In this document: positions 26,395-35,201 of the stretch, piece after piece
Numbering within the stretch: position 1 is the first letter of the stretch
How the letters are laid out: every line of letters starts with the position of its first letter
Source: Oscillatoria acuminata PCC 6304
Lineage (GTDB): Bacteria; Cyanobacteriota; Cyanobacteriia; Cyanobacteriales; Laspinemataceae
DNA: 64,000 nt
Direction: 5' to 3'
Assembly: GCF_000317105.1 (NCBI RefSeq)
Contig: NC_019693.1
Span: forward strand, 3,348,001-3,412,000
Program-made: the position numbers and the translations under genes
Notes under the pieces: model-generated
The model's database searches: none
Seen by the model: only the letters and a program-made list of their open reading frames with translations
What the model was told of the DNA's origin: nothing

Positions 26395-26490
26395 AAAAAC
26401 GTTGTCTAAATTGCCTTGTAGTCAGTTAAAATCCGACTTTAGTTTGAACTTCCGGCGGACTTTGCTTTCAAATTATCCTCATTAAAACCC

Positions 26491-28140
26491 TTGCCTGTGA
26501 CTCCTTCTATCTTTGATGCTGAACATCTGTTATTTATTCCAGCGACTGCGGATGCTGATGCAATTCCAGTTATTTATGCCTTTCCCAATGAGTACACGGT
26601 TGGGATTACTAGCTTAGGCTATCAAATCGTTTGGGCGACCCTGGCAACACGCGGGGATTTGCAAGTGTCTCGCTTGTTTACGGATCTCCATGAACCCTTA
26701 CCTGGAGAACCCGAATTGTTAGGTTTTTCCGTGTCTTGGGAATTGGATTATGTGAATATTTTGGGATTATTAGAGTCTCTGGATATTCCGATTCGGGCAT
26801 CCAATCGCCAGGAATCGCACCCCTTAATTTTTGGCGGGGGTCCGGTTTTGACGGCGAATCCTGAACCCTTTGCTGACTTTTTTGATGTAATTTTACTCGG
26901 GGATGGGGAAAATCTCCTCGGTGAATTTGTGGACGGGTATCAGCAAGTCCGCAAGGCAGGGCGACTGCAACAATTGCGGCATCTGGCGCAAATTCCTGGG
27001 GTGTATGTCCCGAGTTTGTATGAAGTCACCTATCACAGTCCCGAGGGGGCGATCGCCTCAATTCACCCCATTGATTCCGACATTCCCGAAACTGTCGCCA
27101 AACAAACCTATCGCGGCAATGTTTTATCCACCTCATCTGTAGTAACAGAAAAAGCCGCTTGGCCGGATATTTTCATGGTCGAAGTGGTCAGAAGTTGTCC
27201 AGAAATGTGTCGGTTTTGTTTAGCGAGTTATCTAACTTTACCCTTTAGAACCGCCAGTTTAGAAACCTCCTTAATTCCCGCCATTGAACGCGGGTTACAA
27301 GTCACGCGGCGGATTGGATTGTTAGGCGCTTCGGTAACTCAGCATCCGGAATTTAATCAACTATTAGATTACCTGAATCAACCGCAATTTGAGGATGTGC
27401 GTCTGAGTATTGCCTCAGTTAGAACCAATACCGTTACCCCCGAATTAGCCCAAACCCTGGCAAATCGCGGGACTAAATCCCTAACCATTGCCATCGAAAG
27501 CGGTTCGGAACGGGTGCGGAAAATTGTGAATAAAAAGCTGGAAAATCAGGAAATTACCCAAGCGGCAGTGAATGCCAAAGCGGGGGGATTAACTGGTTTA
27601 AAACTGTATGGAATGTCTGGAGTTCCTGGGGAGGAATTGGAGGATTTGGAGGCAACGGTGCAACTGTTGCAGTCCCTGAAAAAATCTGCACCGGGTTTAC
27701 GTCTGACCTTTGGCTGTAGTACCTTTGTCCCGAAAGCGCATACCCCATTTCAGTGGTTTGGGGTGAATCCGCAAGCGGAAAAACGGTTAAAAAAGTTACA
27801 GAAAGAATTAGGGAAATCGGGGATAGAGTTTCGGCCAGAAAGTTATAATTGGTCCGTGATTCAAGCCTTAATTTCCCGAGGCGATCGCCGCTTATCTTCT
27901 CTCTTAGAATTAGTCCGAAATTATGGTGAAACCCTTGGCAGCTACCGTCGCGCCTTTAAAGAATTGCGGGGAACATTGCCAGACTTAGACTTTTACGTTC
28001 ACGAGAATTGGGAATCAACCCAAATCTTACCCTGGAATCATATTTTAGGACCCTTACCTGTCTCTACGTTGCAGAAACATCTTGCTGAAGCAACGAGTTA
28101 TTTTCCTGCTGCGAAAAAAATAATTTCCCCAGTAAGTTAG
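26491..28140 (+). CDS. B12-binding-type radical SAM protein
   Basis: A protein of about 549 aa. The N-terminal 170 residues resemble a cobalamin-binding-like domain (ELLGFSVSWELDYVNILGLLE, GGGPVLTANPEPFADFFDVILLGDGE). The radical SAM core (about 220-440) has VRSCPEMCRFCLASY, that is CxxxCxxC binding a 4Fe-4S cluster, then RIGLLGASVTQHPEF, IAIESGSERVRKIVNKK and LKLYGMSGVPGEE. It resembles uncharacterised cyanobacterial B12-radical SAM proteins; the substrate is unknown. The start is uncertain: TTG 26491 or GTG 26497, neither with a good SD. Confidence 0.88.
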   Translation: MPVTPSIFDAEHLLFIPATADADAIPVIYAFPNEYTVGITSLGYQIVWATLATRGDLQVSRLFTDLHEPLPGEPELLGFSVSWELDYVNILGLLESLDIPIRASNRQESHPLIFGGGPVLTANPEPFADFFDVILLGDGENLLGEFVDGYQQVRKAGRLQQLRHLAQIPGVYVPSLYEVTYHSPEGAIASIHPIDSDIPETVAKQTYRGNVLSTSSVVTEKAAWPDIFMVEVVRSCPEMCRFCLASYLTLPFRTASLETSLIPAIERGLQVTRRIGLLGASVTQHPEFNQLLDYLNQPQFEDVRLSIASVRTNTVTPELAQTLANRGTKSLTIAIESGSERVRKIVNKKLENQEITQAAVNAKAGGLTGLKLYGMSGVPGEELEDLEATVQLLQSLKKSAPGLRLTFGCSTFVPKAHTPFQWFGVNPQAEKRLKKLQKELGKSGIEFRPESYNWSVIQALISRGDRRLSSLLELVRNYGETLGSYRRAFKELRGTLPDLDFYVHENWESTQILPWNHILGPLPVSTLQKHLAEATSYFPAAKKIISPVS

Positions 28141-28248
28141 CGCCTTTAAATCTTAATTTTTGTTAAATTACCTTCTCATTTCTAGGAAAAGCAGTTAGAA
28201 CCAAGGAGTCAGAGTCAAGCGAATCAAAGCGTAATTTTTTCAAAATTT

Positions 28249-28671
28249 ATGAATCTCAATCAAAACGCCTGGAAACTTTCAGTGGCGATCGCCGGTGCAT
28301 TGTTCTGTTACACCCCCACCGCTACTGCCCAACTCACCCCAACTCCCGTCCTAGAAACCGCTGAATTCTCTCATCCGATGCCGGTAGAAATTGCCCAACA
28401 ACGCTTTTGTCCCGACGGCGCAGGGGGTACTCCCTTGGTCAATTTCTATGAAACTGACAATTTTTGGGTGTATATTTGTAGAGCAGACCGCCTCTATTAC
28501 TATGGCGTCGAAAAAGGCAGTGGGAGTTCGATCACCCTTCCTGTGGAAGTCGAAGAAGGAACGGGATATGTGGCGGTCAACGGCGAATATACCTATATTG
28601 TCAACGGATTGAGTTTGAGTATTTATCGCGGTAATACTCTCCTGCAAGAAGACTGGGTTTACAGAGAATAA
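28249..28671 (+). CDS. Small secreted hypothetical protein
   Basis: A 140-aa protein with a signal peptide (residues 1-27, ending TATAQ) and two cysteines (RFCPDG, YICRADR) that could form a disulfide. The rest looks beta-rich with many Tyr (LYYYGVEKG, GEYTYIVNG). I do not recognise the family. Confidence 0.7.
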   Translation: MNLNQNAWKLSVAIAGALFCYTPTATAQLTPTPVLETAEFSHPMPVEIAQQRFCPDGAGGTPLVNFYETDNFWVYICRADRLYYYGVEKGSGSSITLPVEVEEGTGYVAVNGEYTYIVNGLSLSIYRGNTLLQEDWVYRE

Positions 28672-28774
28672 AAATTTTGGTTTTTTCAAATTTTGGGGTG
28701 CATCTCTATCGGAACTGAATGGAAAATTTATGTTAAACTTAAATGATTCCTAATTTTTATTTCGCTCAGAATTT

Positions 28775-28963
28775 ATGCAGACCACAGCCGAATATTATTG
28801 TGCTTATTGTGGCGAAGATAATGTGATTTTTGTAGATTTGAGTGCAGGAAGTTATCAGTCTTATGTCGAAGATTGTCAAATTTGCTGCCAACCGAATGTT
28901 TTATACTTGCAAATAGATGAAGAGACCCTGGACGTAGAAATCACCAGCGACCCCGAAAGTTAA
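28775..28963 (+). CDS. CPXCG-type cysteine-rich small protein
   Basis: A 62-aa protein with two zinc-ribbon-like knuckles, YCAYCGEDN and CQICCQPN, followed by an acidic tail. It matches the widespread CPXCG cysteine-rich family of unknown function, probably binding one Zn. The SRPBCC gene starts 20 bp downstream. Confidence 0.85.
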   Translation: MQTTAEYYCAYCGEDNVIFVDLSAGSYQSYVEDCQICCQPNVLYLQIDEETLDVEITSDPES

Positions 28964-28983
28964 ATCAAAATAAAATAATATTT

Positions 28984-29430
28984 ATGTTACATTTTAAGTA
29001 TTCTAGTCTGATAAATGCTCCGGTAGAAGTGGTCTGGAACTTTCACGAAAGACCGGATATTTTACAACAGTTAACTCCCCCGTGGCAGCCGGTGGAAATT
29101 GTCCGACGGGAAGGAGGTTTGGGGGTCGGGGCCATTTCAGAATTTAAAATTTTTTTAGGACCGATTCCCGTGCTTTGGTTGGCGCAGCATACAGTCTGTG
29201 AACCCTATCAATTGTTTATTGATGAACAAGTGGAAGGACCGATGGACCAGTGGATTCATCGTCATGAATTTATCCGAGAAAATGGCAAAACTCGCTTAAT
29301 CGATGCGATCGACTATGCCATACCCGGTGGGTGGATTCCTGATTTGATGTTGGGTTGGTTTGTAGATGCACGTCTGCGGGATATGTTTCGCTATCGCCAT
29401 GAAGTGACTCAACGAGAGTGCAGCCTTTAG
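28984..29430 (+). CDS. SRPBCC-family (START-like) protein
   Basis: A 148-aa protein with the helix-grip fold of the polyketide cyclase/SRPBCC superfamily: it opens with FKYSSLINAPVEVVWNFHERPDILQQLTP and has the beta strand/loop VEGPMDQWIHRHEFIRENGKTRLIDAIDY and a C-terminal helix. Cyanobacterial relatives are often listed as cell-division-inhibitor-like without proof. The ligand is unknown. It is probably co-transcribed with the CPXCG gene. Confidence 0.85.
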   Translation: MLHFKYSSLINAPVEVVWNFHERPDILQQLTPPWQPVEIVRREGGLGVGAISEFKIFLGPIPVLWLAQHTVCEPYQLFIDEQVEGPMDQWIHRHEFIRENGKTRLIDAIDYAIPGGWIPDLMLGWFVDARLRDMFRYRHEVTQRECSL

Positions 29431-29437
29431 TCTTGAC

Positions 29438-32400
29438 TTATTTAGTACCCGTTTTGATAGGAATCTTAATCACAAACTCTGCACCCCATCCCGGTTGAGA
29501 CTGACAGTCTAAAATCCCCTGATGTTTTTCCACAATAATTTGATAGCTAATCGACAACCCTAATCCTGTGCCTTTACCCACTGGCTTTGTGGTAAAAAAC
29601 GGGTCGAATAAGCGATTTTTCACCGTTTCAGTCAGTCCAGGACCATTGTCTTTAATCCGAATCACGACTAACTCATCCGGGGTGAGTTCAGTGTGAATGC
29701 TAATGGTGGGGGAGAAATTTAAAACAGGTGAGTTGGGAGTTGGGAATTTGCCATTTCCCGGTTTTGTGGCTAACCCTTCGGCTTCCTCCAACGCATCGAT
29801 CGCATTGGCGAGAATGTTCATAAAGACTTGGTTCAATTGCCCCGGATAACACTCAATTAACGGTAATTTTCCATATTTTTTCACTACCTGAATCTGAGAC
29901 AAACGGTGTTGCAATATGAGCACTGTGTTGTCAATGCCTTCATGAATGTCTACTGGCTTTTTCTGGGATTCATCTAACCGGGAAAAATTCCGCAACGATA
30001 AAACAATTTGGCGAATTCGTTCGGTTCCCAACTTCATCGAATGTAGGGCTTTAGGCAAATCATCTAAGATAAAAGCTAAATCCAGTTCTTCCAGCAAATC
30101 GCAGATTTCAGGAACAGGTTTTGGATAGTAGTGCTGATAGAGTTCTATCAGGGGTAAAATTTCTTTAAAATAGTTAGAGGCGTGAATGGTGTTTCCATGA
30201 ATGAATGTTATGGGATTATTAATTTCATGGGCAATTCCGGCCACCATTTGGCCTAAACTGGACATTTTTTCGGTTTGAATCAGTTGAGTTTGGGTTTCTT
30301 GGAGTTGATATAAGGCTTGTTCAAGACGTTGCGCTTGGTCCCGCGCTTGTTGTGCAGCGGCGCGAGATTGAGCATACAGTTGCGCTTGGTCGATCGCAAT
30401 GGTGAGGCGATCGCTAATTGAACCCATTAACACCACTTCGCTCTCATTCCAAGCTCGTTCTTTACTACAATGAACGCAACTTAAAACCCCCACTTCACCT
30501 GAATGCGTCTGTAACGGCAGGCAAAGCACGGATTTAAACCCCCAGGCGCGAAAAATCTCTACAACTGTCCTATTGGGATAGGATGCCACTGCATCAATGC
30601 GAATCGGTTGCAGTTGCAAACACTGATGGGACCAAGATTCACTCACAGCATAGAATCCCAAAGGACTCACCACCCCCGGCGATCGCGCTTCTTTCACCGC
30701 TTCCCAATCCAGGACCAAGCAATCCTGTTGTTGCAGCCGCGATCGCACTCCTTCTTGAGGCATTCCATTCGGTCGATACCAACTAAAATAACAGAGTTCT
30801 ATTTGCAACAACTCGCGAATTTCCTGTACAGTTGTTGCCAAAATTGTCTCTAAATCCAGAGATTGGCGAATCTGTTCCGTGAGTTGATTCAGCAACGCTT
30901 CCCTCAACGCTTTTTCCTGTAATCGTTCCTCCGATCGCCGCAATGCTGCCTCAGTGTGCTTGCGCTTCGTAATCTCTTCTACCGTTCCCTCATAATAAAG
31001 CAACGTTCCCGTCTCATCCCGAACCGCGCGCGCATTTTCGGCAATCCAAATAATTTCGCCATTTTTGCAGTAAACCTGAGACTCAAAATCAGCAATTTTC
31101 CCATGTTGGGCGATCGCCTCAATAAACTGATCCCGACGATTGGGTTCCACATAAAGTTGATGATCAACATTGTGTAGTTCCTGCATCAGTTCCTGAGTTG
31201 ACTCATACCCATAAATCCGGGCCAAAGCTGGATTTGCACTGATATATTCCCCCTCCTGAGTCGTCTGAAAAATCCCCATAATCGCATTTTCAAAAATGCT
31301 GCGATATTTCTCCTCTGCCAATTCCCGCGACGCCATTTCCCCTTGCAACTTGGCGATCGCCTCCTGTAACTGTTCCGTGCGCTCCTCCACCCGATGTTCT
31401 AACGCTTCATTCGCCGCTTTCAACGCATCTTGATAGTGCTGACGCTCTGTAATATCCTCAACCAAAGAAGCCACCCCAATTGCCGTCCCATCCGGGTCAA
31501 TCAGCGGCGTATTGTACCATTCACAAACAATAATTTCCCCCGATTTTGTAAAATTTTCATTCGTGCTGCGCGTCCCCCCAGTTTGCTGTAACAACGCCTG
31601 AAAAACTTGGTCAACTTGCTCTCGGGCACTTTCTGGAACCAGCAGTTCCACTGCATGATGGTTCAAGGCTTCACTTTTGGAATACCCAAACATTTTTTCC
31701 GCCGCCGGGTTCCAGTCCATTACCTTAAAATTCAAATCCCATTCAATCACTGCTAGAGGCGTTTGTTGAAAATGTAATCCCAGCCGTTGCTCGGACTGTC
31801 TGAGGGCTTCTTGGGCAATTTTTCGCTCAGTAATTTCAATCAGCAATCCATCCCATAAAATGTCCCCATTCTCTTGCTGTTCCGGGCGAGAATGACCCTC
31901 AATCCAGACTACTTTACCCGACGGGTTAATAACTCGACCCTCCCAGTGCCAGGGTTCTAAGGTTTCAGCAGAAATGGCGACTGAACGATAAAAATTGGGG
32001 AAATCATCGGGGTGAATCAGGTTAAGTAATACCTGAGCATTATTTTCAATTGACTCTGCATTAATTTCAAAAAAATCCTGACATCCCGGACTCATGTAAG
32101 GAAAAAATACGGCTCCATCTGGACGCATTAGGAATTGATAAATCACTCCGGGTAAGTTAGCAGCCAACTGCTGGAACCTTCGCTGAGTAAAGGTCAGTTT
32201 TTCCTCCATTTGCTTCTGGGAGGTGATGTCAAATTGCAGAGCAATATATTTGTGGGGAATTCCCTCGGCATTCAGAATCGGAGTAATGGTGGTATCGACC
32301 CAATAAATAGATCCATCCTTGCGTTTGTTTTTAATTTCACCGCGCCACACTTGACCTTGGGAGATCGTCTCCCACAATTGGGTAAAAAATTCCGCCGGAT

Positions 32401-32602
32401 GCAATCCCGAATCAACAAGCGCCGGGGTGCGATCGAGACTTTCCTCCCGACTATATCCGGAGATTTCTATAAATTTATCGTTCACCTCGGTAATTCGTCC
32501 GCGATCGTCGGTTTCAATCACGATCGCCGTATGATTCACCGCAGACTTCCAATTGAGTAAATTTTCTTCACACCGTTGCAAATTAATTGAGCAAGTCGTC
32601 AT
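29438..32602 (-). CDS. Hybrid-sensor-type histidine kinase with four PAS and one GAF domain
   Basis: A soluble sensor kinase of 1054 aa. PAS domains lie at about 20-130, 145-265, 275-395 and 440-560, each ending in a PAC motif (for example FDITSQKQMEE, VEDITERQHYQ). A coiled-coil (EALEHRVEERTEQLQEAIAKL) precedes PAS4. A GAF domain spans about 585-750. The H-box is LGQMVAGIAHEINNPITF, and the ATPase domain has NILANAID (N), IRIKDNGPGL (G1) and GKGTGLGLSI (G2). There is no membrane helix and no receiver domain, and no response regulator neighbour. The signal is unknown. The 3' end faces the SRPBCC gene only 7 bp away. Confidence 0.93.
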   Translation of the reverse strand: MTTCSINLQRCEENLLNWKSAVNHTAIVIETDDRGRITEVNDKFIEISGYSREESLDRTPALVDSGLHPAEFFTQLWETISQGQVWRGEIKNKRKDGSIYWVDTTITPILNAEGIPHKYIALQFDITSQKQMEEKLTFTQRRFQQLAANLPGVIYQFLMRPDGAVFFPYMSPGCQDFFEINAESIENNAQVLLNLIHPDDFPNFYRSVAISAETLEPWHWEGRVINPSGKVVWIEGHSRPEQQENGDILWDGLLIEITERKIAQEALRQSEQRLGLHFQQTPLAVIEWDLNFKVMDWNPAAEKMFGYSKSEALNHHAVELLVPESAREQVDQVFQALLQQTGGTRSTNENFTKSGEIIVCEWYNTPLIDPDGTAIGVASLVEDITERQHYQDALKAANEALEHRVEERTEQLQEAIAKLQGEMASRELAEEKYRSIFENAIMGIFQTTQEGEYISANPALARIYGYESTQELMQELHNVDHQLYVEPNRRDQFIEAIAQHGKIADFESQVYCKNGEIIWIAENARAVRDETGTLLYYEGTVEEITKRKHTEAALRRSEERLQEKALREALLNQLTEQIRQSLDLETILATTVQEIRELLQIELCYFSWYRPNGMPQEGVRSRLQQQDCLVLDWEAVKEARSPGVVSPLGFYAVSESWSHQCLQLQPIRIDAVASYPNRTVVEIFRAWGFKSVLCLPLQTHSGEVGVLSCVHCSKERAWNESEVVLMGSISDRLTIAIDQAQLYAQSRAAAQQARDQAQRLEQALYQLQETQTQLIQTEKMSSLGQMVAGIAHEINNPITFIHGNTIHASNYFKEILPLIELYQHYYPKPVPEICDLLEELDLAFILDDLPKALHSMKLGTERIRQIVLSLRNFSRLDESQKKPVDIHEGIDNTVLILQHRLSQIQVVKKYGKLPLIECYPGQLNQVFMNILANAIDALEEAEGLATKPGNGKFPTPNSPVLNFSPTISIHTELTPDELVVIRIKDNGPGLTETVKNRLFDPFFTTKPVGKGTGLGLSISYQIIVEKHQGILDCQSQPGWGAEFVIKIPIKTGTK

Positions 32603-32894
32603 GAGTTATCTGGGGTACAACTAACTTTAGGTTCTGTCTCTATTAAAGCGATTTCATCGGGAAGAGTGATTCATTGTTGCGAACTGTAACACAAGGGCCT
32701 TTTGGGGGGTCCTAGAACCCAGTCCGTAAAAGCACCTCCCTGCGCGATCGCCCTCCCATCCCTCCGATTTGTACCCAACACCCCGGGAGATGTTCGGTTA
32801 TTACAACCGGATTCGTTGTCAACCCCCCTGCAATATTTCTTTACACTCTGTTACATTTGTTTACAGAAGGAAAAGAAACAACTGGAGAAACTAC

Positions 32895-33140
32895 ATGAAA
32901 ACCGATTTTAACTTCCCCGGCAAGTACCTCATGGGTCCCGTCGTCTTCCGCCCCAGCTTTAACGAGCAATCCGAAGTAATTAACGCCAATCAAGCCTGGT
33001 CCTTGTTTTTCACCGCAGGACAAGAAGATAAAGCCTTGGGATTTAATACCGAAGCCGGTCGATTTTTCACCAACCTCCTCATGGCGATCGCAGTCAGTGG
33101 GATTATCTATTCCTTATTCTTTAGCAGCAATATCGGCTAA
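32895..33140 (+). CDS. Small single-helix membrane protein, unknown
   Basis: An 81-aa protein: a soluble N-terminal half (MKTDFNFPGKYLMGPVVFRP) and one C-terminal membrane helix (FFTNLLMAIAVSGIIYSLFF). ATG 32895 is chosen because GGAG is 7 nt upstream; the open frame extends further upstream without support. The overall plan recalls small thylakoid proteins, but the Hlip chlorophyll motif ExxNxR is absent, so I cannot name it. The terminator at 33165-33196 follows. Confidence 0.7.
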   Translation: MKTDFNFPGKYLMGPVVFRPSFNEQSEVINANQAWSLFFTAGQEDKALGFNTEAGRFFTNLLMAIAVSGIIYSLFFSSNIG

Positions 33141-33164
33141 TCCTCAATCCATGTTCTCCTACTT

Positions 33165-33196
33165 AAAAACCCGCACCCTTGAAGGTGCGGGTTTTT
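33165..33196. terminator. Hairpin terminator, CCCGCACC/GGTGCGGG stem
   Basis: AAAAACCCGCACC pairs with GGTGCGGGTTTTT around CTTGAA. It serves the small membrane protein gene and uses the same stem as the repeat hairpins at 2018 and 2747. Confidence 0.85.
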
Positions 33197-33197
33197 G

Positions 33198-33262
33198 CTG
33201 GATTAGCCCGCGCAGGCACCGCTTCGTCCGTATAGCCCCACCCTTGAGGGTGCGGGTTTTTA
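33198..33262 (-). repeat. Interspersed hairpin repeat with GCTATACGGACGAAGC core (copy B)
   Basis: On the minus strand it reads TAAAAACCCGCACCCTCAAG, then GGGTGGGGCTATACGGACG and GCCTGCGCGGGC. It abuts the stop of the R3H ATPase gene, so its first hairpin may be that gene's terminator. Confidence 0.78.
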
Positions 33263-33264
33263 TT

Positions 33265-35112
33265 TTATGCCGGATAAATCCGCAGACGGCGATTCGGTTC
33301 ATCGCCAAAACTGCAAGACTTTAACCGATAATGCTCCACCAACTCATGTTGCATCTTGCGGACTTGACCCCCACGGGGTAACAGTTCCACCGGCTGTCCC
33401 TTGGGAATCACAATCTGTTCTACTGCCAGACGTGCCTCTTCCAGGGCCTCGATTTCATCATCGCTACCACTCTGGGCAAACAAAGACACATCCGAGATTT
33501 CCGGCGTACTGCCTTCGTCCAAATGCAACATCCGGCGTAAGGAATGAGCAATCTTCGGAACACTGCTGGAATTAATCGTGAAAATCGGCACCTGACGGTT
33601 TTTGGACATTTGCCGTAACTTAGAATGGTTTTTAACGTGCGATCGCACCGCCAACACCACATCTGCACTATCAATATCCTTCGTCACCACCACCGGCAGG
33701 GCCAGAGTGCGAATCACCTGATCCAACTGATGACGACTCACCCCATACGGATAGACGTGCAACGGCAAATCTTCCCCATTCGGACCCGCCAAGGGCGAAA
33801 TTTCCTCAAACCCATAATCCGCCGCCGAAGCAAAGCGATCTCCAGGATACAACGACTCATTCAGCATCTGCTCAAAGGACTTTTCCTCCGGCACCGCCTG
33901 CGATCGGCGTCCCAACTCCGGCAAGGTTTGCACGGGTAACGGCTGCATCTTCCCACTGGCGCGCAATCCAGCACTCCCAAACGGACGCACCGCTGCCGTC
34001 GTCTTCGTCGTTGTGGAATTTTGGGGCTGTAACTCCTTGGTAATCGTTACTTTCCCACTTTCGCTCACCGTCCGCACTTGAAGATCCGGCTGGCGTCCCC
34101 GCAGTAAACTATCTACCGTTTCCGCCACCCGTTCATGAACCACCCAGCGCTTGCGTTCGCTCATTTCCACGGCAATTTCAAAAGTCGGGGGTGCTTTGCG
34201 TTCTAAAACCGTTTTCTGAGACCCCCGACGCCGCGCCTCTTCATCGCCAAGGGTCACGGACTGAATCCCCCCCACCAAATCGCAAAGGGTGGGGTTTTTT
34301 ATCAAGTTTTCAATCTGGTTACCGTGGGCGGTCCCCACCAACTGCACCCCACGTTCGGCAATGGTTCGGGCCGCTAATGCTTCCAGTTCGGTGCCGATTT
34401 CATCGATGACAATCACTTCCGGCATATGGTTTTCCACTGCCTCAATCATCACCTTATGTTGAAATTCCGGTGCCGCCACTTGCATCCGTCGTGCCCGCCC
34501 GATCGCCGGATGAGGAATATCCCCATCCCCAGCAATTTCGTTCGAGGTATCGATAATCACCACCCGTTTGTGCAGTTCATCCGCCAACACCCGGGCAATT
34601 TCGCGCAATGCCGTAGTTTTCCCGACTCCCGGACGGCCTAACATTAAAATCGATTGTCCGCTTTCGACTAAATCGCGGATCATGTGAATTGTGCCGAAGA
34701 CAGACCGCCCCACCCGGCAAGTTAAGCCGATGATTTCCCCGGTGCGATTGCGAATGGCGCTGATCCGGTGCAGGGTTTGTTCAATCCCGGCGCGATTATC
34801 TCCGCTAAAGTGACCGACTCGCTCGATCGCATATTTGAGGTCGGAACGAGTGACGGGGATATCGCTGATATATTCAGCTTTATTGGGAAAACGCGCTTCG
34901 GGAAGCCGTCCCAAATCCATGACCACTTCAATTAAGTTACTCAGGGATGAGTGGTTGGTTAAGTGTTCGCGAATGGTTTCGGGCAGAATTTCCAGCAACT
35001 GGCTGAGGTCATCGGTGATCTGCGTTCTTCCAAGATCGACGTTTTCCACTCCACTCTGCGCTTGGGGTTGGATCGGGTTGTCAATCGGTTGATTTCCCTG
35101 GGAATTAACCAT
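33265..35112 (-). CDS. Ycf45-type AAA ATPase with C-terminal R3H domain
   Basis: A 615-aa protein of the SpoIIIAA/Ycf45 family. The ATPase domain (about residues 100-330) has Walker A GRPGVGKTT, VVIIDTSNEIAGDGDIPHP, Walker B VIVIDEIGTELE and GVQLVGTAHGN. The R3H single-strand nucleic-acid-binding domain at the C-terminus shows RKMQHELVEHYRL...DEPNRRLRIYP. A middle region (about 480-550) resembles a degenerate Rossmann-like domain. The function is not established; RNA or ssDNA handling is inferred from R3H. It lies 89 bp downstream of ldpA in the same direction. Confidence 0.9.
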   Translation of the reverse strand: MVNSQGNQPIDNPIQPQAQSGVENVDLGRTQITDDLSQLLEILPETIREHLTNHSSLSNLIEVVMDLGRLPEARFPNKAEYISDIPVTRSDLKYAIERVGHFSGDNRAGIEQTLHRISAIRNRTGEIIGLTCRVGRSVFGTIHMIRDLVESGQSILMLGRPGVGKTTALREIARVLADELHKRVVIIDTSNEIAGDGDIPHPAIGRARRMQVAAPEFQHKVMIEAVENHMPEVIVIDEIGTELEALAARTIAERGVQLVGTAHGNQIENLIKNPTLCDLVGGIQSVTLGDEEARRRGSQKTVLERKAPPTFEIAVEMSERKRWVVHERVAETVDSLLRGRQPDLQVRTVSESGKVTITKELQPQNSTTTKTTAAVRPFGSAGLRASGKMQPLPVQTLPELGRRSQAVPEEKSFEQMLNESLYPGDRFASAADYGFEEISPLAGPNGEDLPLHVYPYGVSRHQLDQVIRTLALPVVVTKDIDSADVVLAVRSHVKNHSKLRQMSKNRQVPIFTINSSSVPKIAHSLRRMLHLDEGSTPEISDVSLFAQSGSDDEIEALEEARLAVEQIVIPKGQPVELLPRGGQVRKMQHELVEHYRLKSCSFGDEPNRRLRIYPA

Positions 35113-35201
35113 AAATTCTGGCGTCGATAACTAAGCAGGACAAAAAAGTAAAAACAGAAAATGGAGGAGTCAAACGTTGGAGATCAATTAAGGGTGGTTT
35201 C

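Noticed and set aside
32895-33140. High-light-inducible (Hlip) protein
   Set aside because: The ExxNxR chlorophyll-binding motif of Hlips is missing from the single helix.
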